Of a stretch of DNA of 64,000 nucleotides, positions 9,280-18,883 are shown one piece after another. The translations under genes and the position numbers were made by a program. Positions within the stretch are counted from its first letter, which is position 1; the number at the start of each line of letters is the position of its first letter. Under the pieces are notes generated by a model that searched no databases, was not told the origin of the DNA, and saw only the letters and a list, made by a program, of their open reading frames with translations. Origin of the DNA: CAWFPR01 sp963817635 (GTDB taxonomy: Bacteria; Acidobacteriota; Vicinamibacteria; Vicinamibacterales; 2-12-FULL-66-21); assembly GCA_963817635.1 (NCBI GenBank), contig CAWFPR010000028.1, positions 62,001-126,000 on the forward strand, given 5' to 3'.

Positions 9280-9735
9280 ATGAACTGGCTGACGTACGTG
9301 GCGGGCGCGGTGTTGTCGTGGGGGATTTACGGAGCGATGCTCCACCAGGGGCAGACGAAGCTGGGAAGCCCGCTGCGCGCGCTGCTCTGCGTCGGCGTCG
9401 CCTATTTCCTGATTGGCGTCCTCGTGCCGCTCGGCGGCATGGCTGCGCAGGGTGAGCTCGATTCGCGCGGCTGGAACATGTCCGGCGCCACGTTTGCCAC
9501 CGTTGCCGGCGCGCTCGGTGCCATCGGCGCCGTCTGCATCATCTACTCGTTCCGCGCCGGCGGCCTGCCGACCTACGTCATGCCCATGGTCTTCGGCGGC
9601 GCTCCGCTCGTGAACGTCATCTACACGATGGCCGTCCACCCGCCGAAGAACGCCGTCAGCCCGATGCTCTACCTCGGCTTTCTCGTCACCGCCGTCGGCG
9701 CCGGCATGGTGCTGTACTTCAAACCGGCCGCCTGA
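9280..9735 (+). CDS. small membrane protein, DMT/EamA-like half transporter
   Basis: 151 residues with four to five predicted membrane helices, starting directly with a hydrophobic segment (WLTYVAGAVLSWGIYG). The Gly/Ala-rich helix pattern and C-terminal segment ending VLYFKP recall one half of a drug/metabolite (EamA) transporter, which could dimerise to act. No functional residues can be named. The ribosome site AAGGAG precedes ATG 9280. It is isolated between the mirrored array and a convergent propeller gene. Confidence 0.7.
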   Translation: MNWLTYVAGAVLSWGIYGAMLHQGQTKLGSPLRALLCVGVAYFLIGVLVPLGGMAAQGELDSRGWNMSGATFATVAGALGAIGAVCIIYSFRAGGLPTYVMPMVFGGAPLVNVIYTMAVHPPKNAVSPMLYLGFLVTAVGAGMVLYFKPAA

Positions 9736-9765
9736 GACCGCGCGGAGTGCAGACCCCAGTCTCCT

Positions 9766-11031
9766 TCAGCGTGCGCGCCCGATGGCGAACAGGTGTTTGT
9801 CGGTCCTGAGAAACAGCTGCCCCTGCGAGACGGCGATCGAGCTGAGCGTATACTCGTCCACGACGTTTTCCGCGATCGGTTCGAACTTCGGTCCGGCGGC
9901 GAACACCGCCGTGACGCCTTCCTCGCTCGTGACGTAGAGGCGCCCGTCGGCGAGCGTGGGCGAGGCGCTGTAGGTACCTGGGCGCAGCCGCTCGGGGCCC
10001 CAGACGATGGCGCCGGTCTGCAGGTCGAGCGCGTGCACGGTGCCGTTGTCGCGGACCACGTAGAGCAGCATCCCGTCGCTGACCGGCGTCGGCACGTCGG
10101 GGCCGAGATCGAAGCTCCACACGCGATGCGTGGCCGTGACGTCTCCCTTGCCTCCCGGCTTCAACGCGAGCATCGGACGCTCCCGCGTCGGCGCGATGAC
10201 CAGCCCGCCGGCGATGAGCGGTGAGGCGACGATGCGGTAGGACGGAATGTTGCGGGGATTCAGCCCGGCCGAGCGCCAGAGTTCCTTCCCCGTCGCCGGA
10301 TCGTGCCCGGTGACGACATCGCCGCCGGTCACCACGATCTCCGTCGTTCCGCCGTACTGCAGCAGCGTGGGCGTGGTGTAGGCATCGGGCGACTCCTGGA
10401 TCGCCTCGGTGAGACGCTCGACTTTCCAGGCGGTTTTCCCGGTCGCCGCGTCGATGCGCAGCAGGTACGACGGGTCGTCCGTCTTCATCCCGTGGAGCAC
10501 CTGCACGTAGAGCGCGCCGTCGTGCAGCAGCGGCGACGAGGCGTAGCCCCAGTTCAGGCCGAAGCGGCCGTAGTCATGCTGGATGTCCCGCGTCCAGACT
10601 TCCGCGCCGGCGAAGTCGAACGCCTTGAGAATCCCCGTCCCCGTCATCACCCAGACGTGCGAGCCGTCGGTCGCGGGTGACGGCGTGGACATGTTCTGCT
10701 TGCGCTGCCGGTTGTTGCCGCCGCCGAGCGGCTTCTTCCACAGCAGGTCGCCGCTGCGGCGATCCACCGCCCAGAGCTCCAGCTCGCCGGACGCGTCCTG
10801 AAGCGCCACGTTGAGAAAAACGTGGTTGTTCCAGATGATCGGCGTCGCCCCGCTTCGACTCGGCACGGCGAGCTTCCAGGCGATGTTCTCGGTGGCCGAC
10901 CATCGGACCGGCAGGTTCTTCTCGCTGCTGACGCCGTTCAGCGACGGCCCGCGCCACTGCGGCCAGTTCTCCGCCGACAGCGCCGTCACCATGCTCATGG
11001 CCATCACGGCCGAGATCGCGACTCGCCTCAT
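9766..11031 (-). CDS. secreted PQQ-like beta-propeller protein
   Basis: 421 residues with a signal peptide (AISAVMAMSMVTALSA) followed at once by the NWPQWRGP signature typical of secreted propellers in Acidobacteriota and Planctomycetota. Repeated blades follow (ATGKTAWKV, ATGKELWRS, LQTGAIVWG). The fold resembles BamB; no dehydrogenase motif is visible. It is divergent from the cytochrome bd genes with 86 bases between start codons. Its paralogue at 24.3 kb shares the QWRGPxxxG start. Confidence 0.85.
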   Translation of the reverse strand: MRRVAISAVMAMSMVTALSAENWPQWRGPSLNGVSSEKNLPVRWSATENIAWKLAVPSRSGATPIIWNNHVFLNVALQDASGELELWAVDRRSGDLLWKKPLGGGNNRQRKQNMSTPSPATDGSHVWVMTGTGILKAFDFAGAEVWTRDIQHDYGRFGLNWGYASSPLLHDGALYVQVLHGMKTDDPSYLLRIDAATGKTAWKVERLTEAIQESPDAYTTPTLLQYGGTTEIVVTGGDVVTGHDPATGKELWRSAGLNPRNIPSYRIVASPLIAGGLVIAPTRERPMLALKPGGKGDVTATHRVWSFDLGPDVPTPVSDGMLLYVVRDNGTVHALDLQTGAIVWGPERLRPGTYSASPTLADGRLYVTSEEGVTAVFAAGPKFEPIAENVVDEYTLSSIAVSQGQLFLRTDKHLFAIGRAR

Positions 11032-11117
11032 CAGGCATTCCCCTCGGCCGTATGTTAGGACAAACGCGGCCTGCGATACACTGCTCTCGAAGACCCTTCG
11101 AAAGCGAGGTCCCTCCG

Positions 11118-12495
11118 ATGACAGACGCGATTGTGGCTGCCCGCTGGCAGTTCGCGTTCACAATCATGTTCCACTACCTCTTTCCCGTGCTGACGATGGG
11201 GCTGGGCGTGCTCATCGCCGTCATGAAGACGCTCGAACTGCGAACAGGCGATCGCGTGTACGGACTCGCAGCCCGCTTCTGGGCGCGGATTTTCGCGATC
11301 ACCTTTGCCACGGGAGTCGTCACCGGCATTCCGATGGAGTTCCAGTTCGGCACCAACTGGGCGTCGTTCTCGCGATACGCGGGCCCGGTGGTCGGCCAGA
11401 CGCTCTTCATGGAGGGCGTCTTCGCGTTCTTCGCCGAGTCGTCCTTTCTGGGCCTCTTCCTGTTCGGCGAGCAGCGCGTGAGTCGCGGCCTGCACTGGCT
11501 CTCGTCCGTCATGGTCGCGTTCGGCGCTGTCGTGTCGGGGTTCTTCATTGTGGCGACCAACGCCTGGATGCAGCACCCGGTCGGCTACCGCATCGTCGAC
11601 GGACGCGCGGAACTGACGAGCCTCTGGGCGCTGTTGAACAATCCGTACGCGCGCTGGCAGTATCCGCACGTGATTTCCGGCTCGCTCATCGTCGCATCGA
11701 TGGTCGTTGCGGGAACCGGCGCCTACTACCTCCTCGCCAGGCGCGACGAGGTCTGGGGGCGGACGTTCGTTCGCGTGGGTGTCATCGCGGGGCTGATTTT
11801 CTCGATCGTCACGCTCTTCCCGACCGGCTCGTTCCACGGCGAGAACATCGCGCGGTTCCAGCCGGCGAAGATGGCGGCGATGGAGGGCCTGTTCGAGTCG
11901 CAGCGTCAAGCCGGGATGGCGATCATCGGCATGCCGGACACGACGCAGAAGAAGCTGATCGATCCCATCGTCGTACCCGGCGTGCTCAGCTATCTGATCT
12001 ACGGCGACTTCCGCGCGCGTGTCGTCGGCCTGAATGACATCCCGGCGGACCAGCAACCGCCGGTCGAAATCGTCTACTACGCGTACCACATCATGGTCGG
12101 CCTCGGGACGATCTTCATTGCGGTGCTGGCGCTGTCCGCTTTGCTGCTGTGGCGGGGCCGGCTCTACACGTCGCGCGGCATGCTGTGGATCCTGATGCTG
12201 TCGATGCCGTTTCCCTACATCGCGAACCACGCGGGCTGGGTGGTGGCGGAGGTGGGACGCCAGCCGTGGGTCGTCTACGGCATGATGCGATCCGCCGACG
12301 CCATCCTCACGGAACGTCAGCGCCGCCATGACCTACTTCACCCTCTTCGGATTCATGGGATTGTACGCGCTGGTCGGGATGCTCTACCTGGTGCTCTTCC
12401 TGCGGATCGTGCAGCGCGGGCCCGATCATCCCGACATGCACCACGAACCCGGGAGCGTCGGCACCGGCGCGGCCATCGGCGAGGTGCGGTCATGA
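11118..12495 (+). CDS. cydA: cytochrome bd ubiquinol oxidase subunit I (one apparent frameshift)
   Basis: CydA oxidises quinol and carries haems b558, b595 and d of the high-affinity oxygen reductase in the inner membrane. Visible marks are the N-terminal helix with FHYLFP (haem ligand His), the GRQPW motif after a short Q-loop, and multiple membrane helices. The frame breaks near 12305: reading ATC, skipping one C, then TCA CGG AAC GTC restores the family-typical NVSAAMTYFTLFGFMG end and a stop at 12493-12495. The stop overlaps the cydB start by four bases (ATGA). Without correction the frame runs by accident into cydB, giving a false 817-residue fusion. Corrected length is about 458 residues. 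Confidence 0.9.
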
Positions 12496-13505
12496 TCAAC
12501 ACCATCTGGTTCGCCTTGCTGGCGCTGATGCTGGCCGGCTACGCCGTGCTCGACGGATTCGACCTCGGCGTGGGTGCGCTGCACCTGCTCATCGGACGGA
12601 GCACCCGCGAACGGACGACGCTCATCGACACCATCGGACCGGTGTGGAACGGCAACGAAGTGTGGCTGCTCGCGGCGGGGGGCGCGATGGTCGTGGCGTT
12701 CCCGACCGTGTACGCGGCCAGTTTCAGCGGTTTCTATCTCGCGTTGATGCTGGTGCTGTGGCTGCTGCTCCTGCGCGGTCTCGGCATCGAGTTCCGCCAC
12801 CAGGTGGACCACGACATGTGGCGGCACGCGTGCGACGTGGCGTTCTCGCTGGCCAGCGCGCTGCTCGCCCTGCTCTTCGGCGTCGCGGTCGGCAACGTCC
12901 TGCGGGGCCTGCCCCTCGACGTCAACGGCGAATTTCAGGGAACGTTCAGCCTCATGCTCAATCCATTCGCGATTCTGGGCGGCCTGCTGAGCGTGGCGGT
13001 GCTCTCGCTGCACGGCGCGAACTGGCTGGCGCTGAAGACGGAGGGAGTCATTCAGGCGCGCGCCCGGGTATTCGCCCGGGCGCTCTGGTGGCCGGCCATG
13101 GCGCTTCTCGTCGCGCTGGTGGCGGCGAGCTTCGTCGTGCGCCCGGACTTCACGAGGAATTTCGGCGAGTACTGGTTCCTGAACGCCGTGCCGCTCGCGA
13201 CCGCGGGCGCCGCGGCCGCCCTGTGGGTGTTCCGGAAGCGCAACGACGATCGCGGCGCATTCGCCGCCGGCAGCGCGTTGATCGCGGGAACGCTCGGGTC
13301 GGCGGCTGCGGGGCTCTATCCATACCTGCTGCCTGCCTGGCCGGGCGGTCCGCATCCAGGGCTCGACATCTACAATGCGGCGTCACCCCCGGGCAGCCTC
13401 CGCATCGCGCTCGGCGTCTACGTGTTCGGAATGGCGCTCGTCGGGGTCTACATGGTGAACATCTATCGCGTATGGAAGGGAAAGGTACGCGAGGTGTATC
13501 ACTGA
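12492..13505 (+). CDS. cydB: cytochrome bd ubiquinol oxidase subunit II
   Basis: 337 residues, nine or so membrane helices. The N-terminal MINTIWFALLALMLAGYAVLDGFDLGVG segment (split here at residues 1-14 and 15-28) is diagnostic of CydB: the GYAVLDGFDLGVG stretch contains the conserved Asp-Gly-Phe-Asp. GPVWNGNEVWLL follows. CydB pairs with CydA to form the oxidase. ATG 12492 overlaps the cydA stop, so translation is probably coupled. No cydX or cydDC genes follow; the next gene is convergent. Confidence 0.95.
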   Translation: MINTIWFALLALMLAGYAVLDGFDLGVGALHLLIGRSTRERTTLIDTIGPVWNGNEVWLLAAGGAMVVAFPTVYAASFSGFYLALMLVLWLLLLRGLGIEFRHQVDHDMWRHACDVAFSLASALLALLFGVAVGNVLRGLPLDVNGEFQGTFSLMLNPFAILGGLLSVAVLSLHGANWLALKTEGVIQARARVFARALWWPAMALLVALVAASFVVRPDFTRNFGEYWFLNAVPLATAGAAAALWVFRKRNDDRGAFAAGSALIAGTLGSAAAGLYPYLLPAWPGGPHPGLDIYNAASPPGSLRIALGVYVFGMALVGVYMVNIYRVWKGKVREVYH

Positions 13506-13517
13506 CGGAAGTCTTCG

Positions 13518-16500
13518 CTACTCAGCGCGGAGCGCAGCCAGCACGCTGCCGGCGAGCGCGGCGCGGGTTGCGGCGAACGACGAGATCAGTCCCGCGGCAG
13601 CCACGCCCAGGAGGAGGAACGCCAGGCCCGCGCCCGGCAGCGATCCGTGACGGCCCAGCCACGCCGGCGCGACCGCCAGCACGGCGCACGCCACGCCGGC
13701 AACGAGCCCCGCCGAGAGCAACAGTAGTGCCTCAGCCATGATGACAATCCGCACGCGACCCGAATCGAACCCGACCGCCCGCAGGAGCGCCAGCTCGCGG
13801 CGCCGCTCGAGGACATTCCGGAACATGATCGCCGACAAGCCAATCGTGCCGAGCAGCAGGCCGAGGCCGCCGAGCGCCTGGAACGTCGAGAGGTAGGTGT
13901 TCTCCACCTGGTGGAACGACTCGAGCCGCTCCGAGGTCGTCACCGCATCGAAGCCGAAGGTCGAGAAAGCACGCTCGAGTGAGCCCGCCAGCGTCTCCGT
14001 CTCGGCGACCGTGTGCGCCTCCGGCGCGTCAACGAGGAAGAATCGATACCCCTGCTGCGCGGGGAAGAGCCTGACGAACTCCTCTTCCGCCACGACGATC
14101 TCACCCTGCAGCACGCTGTCGCTGAGCGCCCCGACGAACCGAATCTGCAACGGATGCGCGCCCCCGGCATCGATCGCCATCGTGTCGCCGACGCCGAGAT
14201 GGAGCACGTACTGCAGGGACGTCGCGTCCGCAATGGCCGGCACCGTGCCGTCGCTGGACGGGCGCGTCAGCAACAGCCAGGGATTCGCGCGCTCCTCGTC
14301 GGTGTCCGCGAGCGACGACGCGAAGGTAAACCGGTTACTCTCGATGAACCCGGGCTCGGGCGCGACGATCGTGGGGCTCGTCGGCCGGTACAGGTTCAGG
14401 CAGCTCGCATCGTCTCCGGGTTTGACGCGGAATCTCGTGAAGCGCGCTCCGGCGATGTCCCGATCGTTCACGATGAGTGCCTCGCGCCCGGCCGGATCGT
14501 TCGGATTGTGCAGCAGGGGCAACTCCGACGTCGCCAGGAGCGCGAATCCACCGGTCCCGGAGTGGCGATCGCCGCCCGGCTCCACGGCGGCGTGACGGAA
14601 CGCGTCAACCGACACGACGATGAACGCGGCGGCAGCGATGAGGGCGGCGGACATGACGCTGCGCGACGGCCGATGGGCCGCGCTGCGGAATCCGAGCCTC
14701 GCGACGGCGAGCGTTCCCCGGCCCGCCACCAGCCGCACATCGCGCGCACGCAGCCAGGACGAGAACAGGAACATCGAACCGGCGAGCAGAGCGGCCGCTG
14801 CGCCAAAGAAGAGGCCGGCCTGCTCATCGCGGTACACGAAGCCGGACCCGAGCATCGCAAGCCCCATGACGCCGAGACCGGCGGCGATCAGGCGGGAACG
14901 CCGCGCGCGCCCGACGTCGGCCGCCCCGGCGCCGTCGATGGCCTGCGCCGTCATCAGCGCCCGCGGAGACAAACGGGCGACCGCGCGCAGCGATACGATG
15001 ACGCAGAGCACAGCCGCGACGATGCCCCCCGCCACGCCGGCCTCCAGGGAGGTCCAGGAGACGTGCAGGTCGAGCAGCGTCGTGCCGACGGCCCCGACCC
15101 ACCAGGTCTTCAACCCGTAGACAATCACCTTCGCGTAGCCAACCGCCCCGGCGGCACCGACGATTCCGCCGGCCACCGAGAGGATCAGCGCCTCGGCGAG
15201 CAGAAGGCGCCGCACCTGCGCGATCGAAAAACCGCCCGACCGCATGATGCCGATCTGCCGGAGCCGCTGCTCGACGCCCAGCCGGAAGAACAGGACGGCG
15301 AGAATCAGGGCGGAGACGACGAGGAAGAAACTGAAGTACGTGAAGTACTCGCCGAAATCCGTGGCTCCGGCGGATGCCTCGAGCGCGAGCCGCCGCACGG
15401 GCGTGATCGTCACACCCATCGACTGCGGCAGCAGCCGCGCGAGGATCCCGGTACGCCATTGACCAGCCAGTGCGCCGGCGTCCGCGCCCGGCGGAAGCGC
15501 AACACGAATCGATGTGGCGCCACCGTATCGCGTGTCCCACAGGTCGTGGCCGGCGTCGAACGTGATGAACGCCTTGGGCGTGGTGCGGTACGTCGTCCAG
15601 GTACTTCTCGTCCTCGGGCCTGACGCGCGAGAGGTCGATCGGAAACGGCGGATCCCAGTCCGCGAGACTGCCGGCGCTCGTGATGCCCGGATAGTCCGGC
15701 GCGAGGCGCCGGTCGGCCGCCAGGCCGGCAATCGGCACCACCCGGTCGAGCGTGAACGTTGCGTCGTGGGTCGTCAGCCCGTGCTCGGCGTCCCAGAGGT
15801 AATACTCGACGCCAATGCGGTCGCCGGGGCCGGCGCCAAGCTCCCGCGCGGCCCACTCGTTCAGGACGATGGCGTCGCGGCCCGGCGCGCCGGATCCGCC
15901 CAGGTAGTTGCGCGAGATCGGTCGCGGTGATCAACGAGTAGGGAACCTGGCGGTCGCCCTTGCGCAGCGTGTTGGCGAGGTAGGTGAACACCGGAATCGG
16001 CGCCAGCCCCATTTCCTGCGCGGCGGCGCGGGCGGCCGACTCGAGGCCGGTCGAGAGCACGCCCAACCCGGACTCGACGACGAGCGCCGCCGGATTGTCG
16101 AGCACCGACACGCGCGCGTCGACGTCGTCGAGCGTCAGGGCGCGTTTCGCGCCGGCCGCGACGGCCGTTTCGTCACCGCCGGAGATCAAGCACTGTATTG
16201 GCGCGGCCGTCCACGCCGAGATCGCGCTGAATGCTGCGGAGTGGCGCAAACACGGCGCGGACTTCGGACTGTTGCGGCTTGAGTGCGAACTCGCCGAGCC
16301 GGCCTCGCTCGAGGATGCCGGCGACCGAGAGCCGGACCGTGCGGCCGACGTCGTCCTTCCTGCCGAAGAGCGATTCGATCGGAATGGCCGACGGCTTCTG
16401 CAGCCGCGTGAGCAGGACGTCGCCGGGATCCGATCCCCAGCTCGCGCGCGAGCGCCGGCGACACCATCACATCGCCCGGCGGGTTCAATCCGTGGAAGCG

Positions 16501-16848
16501 CCAGAAGCGTTCGTCAACGCCGTAGACGAGCACCCCGCCTGCCCGGCGTCCCGAGGACTCCTGCGTCACAAACCCGGTCGCGACCACGAGCGGTGCGGTG
16601 CTCACGCCCTCGGCGGCGCCGCGCACGGCCTCGGCCAGCCGCTCGGGGAAGAACGAGGTGGAGGCAAGGACCTGGTCGGTGTGTCCGAGGCGTCCGACCG
16701 CGATGTCGCGCAGGCTGCCGCGAACCGAGTCGCCCACCAGGAGCGCGCCGGACAGCACGGCGACGGCCGTGCCGACCCCAAGCACGACGGCCAGGTTCGT
16801 GCGCCAGTAGTACCGCGCGCTCTTCAGGACGAGTCCGAACCGGGTCAC
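13518..16848 (-). CDS. ABC transporter permease, FtsX/MacB-type (four apparent frameshifts)
   Basis: A large permease of about 1,108 residues once four single-base insertions are removed, at about 16425, 16186, 15911 and 15591. Each restores a continuous protein. The N-terminus (RYYWRTNLAVVLGVGTAVAVL) is the first membrane helix, followed by a periplasmic domain. Two FtsX blocks follow: one around 15.0-15.4 kb (YFTYFSFFLVVSALI, then LRQIGIMRSGGFS) and one at the C-terminus (RRRELALLRAVGFDSGRVR). Such permeases move lipids, lipoproteins or peptides. The start GTG at 16848 overlaps the ATPase stop by four bases, so the two are co-translated. Confidence 0.82.
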
Positions 16849-17518
16849 CCGCGAAGCCTTCCGCCGTCCATCTCGTACCGGCGGGGGAACCGCTCGGCCA
16901 GAACGGCACTATGTGTCACGACGACCAGGATGCCCTGCTGCCGTCGTGCAGGTCGAGCAGCAGCGACGCGACGGCATCGCCCGACGTCCGATCCAGATTG
17001 CCGGTCGGCTCATCGCAGAGCAGCAGCGAGGGATTCCGTATCAGCGCCCGCGCGACGGCCACGCGCTGCTGTTCACCGCCCGACAATTCGCCCGGCCGGT
17101 GGTCGAGGCGCCCGCCGAGGCCGACCTGCTCGAGCAGGCTTCGCGCGCGAGTCTCGTCGCCCGCGGCGTCGTGCTCACCAGCCGGAGCGACGAGTGTCGG
17201 CGTGAGGACGTTCTCGAGGACCGAGCACTGCGGCAGGAGCGAATGGTCCTGAAAGACGAATCCGATGTGGCTGTTGCGAAATGCGGCCTGCGCAGGCTCG
17301 CTGAGCCCGTAGGGGTCCTTGCCGTCCAGGGTCAGCGTGCCGGTCGAGGGGGGCTCCAGCGCCCCGAGAATGTACAGCAGCGTGCTCTTGCCGCTTCCCG
17401 ATGGTCCCATGATTGCGATCGCGTCGCCGCGGTCCAGCGACAGGGACACCTCGGACAACACCTGGAGGTCGCCTCGCGGCGTCGGATACGACTTCGAGAG
17501 ACGGTCGGCACGGAGCAT
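16845..17518 (-). CDS. ABC transporter ATP-binding protein, LolD/MacB type (one apparent frameshift)
   Basis: About 224 residues. Walker A GPSGSGKST, the Q-loop GFVFQDHSLLP, signature LSGGEQQR and Walker B LLLCDEPTGNLD are all intact and typical of the LolD/MacB/FtsE branch. Close to the C-terminus, near 16945, one base is missing; restoring it yields GILVVVTHS (the H-loop His) and ends in a stop at 16845-16847 that overlaps the permease start. It powers the FtsX-type permease encoded next. The longer frame reaching 17866 is a shadow of the glycosyltransferase gene. Confidence 0.88.
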
Positions 17519-17531
17519 GCGCAGGTGACTC

Positions 17532-18833
17532 CTACATGGCCGCCGGACGGCCGATGATCTCACGGTATACCGATTCGACCGCGTCCGCCATCCGGCCCAC
17601 GTGATAGTGCTCGCGGACGCCCGCCCGGCCGGCCGCCGCCATCGCGGCGCGCCGCGGCGGATCGCGCCAGAGCGCGACGAGCCCGTCGGCGAGCGCCTCC
17701 GGATTGTCGGGATCGACGAGGAGCCCGCCGCCGGTCGCCTCGAGAATCTCCGGGAAGGCTCCGCGTCGCGGCTGCACCACCGGCACGCCGCACGCCATAG
17801 CCTCGAAGAGGAAGATGCCCTTCGGCTCGTCGTAGGTGGCCGGCACCGACAGGACGTCGAGCTCATGGAGGAACGCGATCTTCTGATCCCGATCGAGTTC
17901 GCCGCGATACTCGAATTCCTTCTCGAGCCCCCACTCCGTCATCTGTCTCACGATCCCGTCGAAGTACTCGCGGTGTTCGGCGGCCAGATACCCGCCCGCC
18001 AGGAGTCGGGACGGCGGCAGGCCGGGCCGCGCGCGCATCCGTCGATACGCCTCGCACAGCACGTGGAGCCCTTTTTCCGGCGCGATCCGCGCGAAATACC
18101 CGACGGTGAACGGCGCGGTGCGCGGCTCGGTGCGCGGTCCGAATCCCTCGACGTTGATCCCGAGCGGGATCACCCGCATCTTCTCGCGCGGCAGGCCGAG
18201 GTACCGCGACATGTGGTCCACGTAGTAGCGACTCACCGGAAGGAACGCGTCAACGTGAACGCCGTGCTCGCGGATCAGATCCAGCGACTGCTGCCGGTAC
18301 GGTTCCCGCAGCCCCTCGAGGAACAGATCCTCCCCCTGGAGAGTGCAGCAGATCGGCACCTTCAACGCCCGTCTGATCGGTTCGGCCAGGCCGAGCAGCA
18401 GCGAGTACGGCAGGTTGACCACGTCGAAGCGGCGTTCGCGCCCGAGCCAGTCGAGGAGCTTCCCGATCTCCTTGCGCTGGAACCCGCGCTCGCCGCGCAG
18501 CATCGACACGGTGAGTTCGCCGAGGTTCTGCGGATCGACCTTGATCTGACGTTTCGTCGCCAGGCGCAGCGCCCACTCCGAGTCCCACAGGCGGTCGAGG
18601 GCCTTCGGCGTGTGGCGGAACAGCGACGAGTGCTGCTCGAGATACACGCTGATGCCGCCAAAGAAGACGTGATGCTGGCTGACGTTGCGCTCGTCGGTGC
18701 GCGTCGGCGTATACACCGGCGTCAGCAGCACGTCGTGCCCGCGGCGCAACAGCTCGGCCGCCAGCGCATTGTCCCGCAGGCAACTCCCGCAATACATCGT
18801 CCCTGCGCCACCGGTGAGTGACAGGATCCTCAT
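17532..18833 (-). CDS. glycosyltransferase family 4
   Basis: 433 residues with the GT-B two-domain fold. The N-terminal acceptor domain starts RILSLTGGAGTMYCGSCLRD. The linker carries IPLGINVEGF, and the donor domain shows GYFARIAPEKGL and the E-x7-E motif (EAMACGVPVVQPRRGAFPE) that binds the sugar nucleotide. It transfers a sugar to an unidentified acceptor, in the cytoplasm. It lies 13 bases upstream of the ABC ATPase gene on the same strand, so glycan or lipid export by that system is possible. Confidence 0.9.
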   Translation of the reverse strand: MRILSLTGGAGTMYCGSCLRDNALAAELLRRGHDVLLTPVYTPTRTDERNVSQHHVFFGGISVYLEQHSSLFRHTPKALDRLWDSEWALRLATKRQIKVDPQNLGELTVSMLRGERGFQRKEIGKLLDWLGRERRFDVVNLPYSLLLGLAEPIRRALKVPICCTLQGEDLFLEGLREPYRQQSLDLIREHGVHVDAFLPVSRYYVDHMSRYLGLPREKMRVIPLGINVEGFGPRTEPRTAPFTVGYFARIAPEKGLHVLCEAYRRMRARPGLPPSRLLAGGYLAAEHREYFDGIVRQMTEWGLEKEFEYRGELDRDQKIAFLHELDVLSVPATYDEPKGIFLFEAMACGVPVVQPRRGAFPEILEATGGGLLVDPDNPEALADGLVALWRDPPRRAAMAAAGRAGVREHYHVGRMADAVESVYREIIGRPAAM

Positions 18834-18838
18834 GAATA

Positions 18839-18869
18839 GGGCTCAGGGCTCAGGGCTCAGGGCTCAGGG
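18839..18869. repeat. four copies of a 7-bp word (gggctca)
   Basis: A short perfect tandem array lies between the GT4 start (18833) and the stop of the aldehyde dehydrogenase gene (18884). Both genes are on the minus strand, so it occupies nearly the whole 50-base spacer where the GT4 ribosome site should be. Confidence 0.85.
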
Positions 18870-18883
18870 AAGAGCTCACCGGC

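Noticed and set aside
8508..9281. Several 80-230 codon frames on both strands in the mirrored array
   Set aside because: They consist of repeat translations (for example PHRSYGGTE, CRVAEAS) and change frame between units.
11052..13505. Single 817-residue CydA-CydB fusion protein
   Set aside because: The joining segment is Arg-rich nonsense. The family-typical CydA end and a stop overlapping the cydB ATG are found in another frame after removing one base near 12305.
16916..17866. 316-residue ABC ATPase with a long N-terminal extension
   Set aside because: The first 115 or so residues are an out-of-frame reading of the glycosyltransferase gene; the ATPase starts at ATG 17518.
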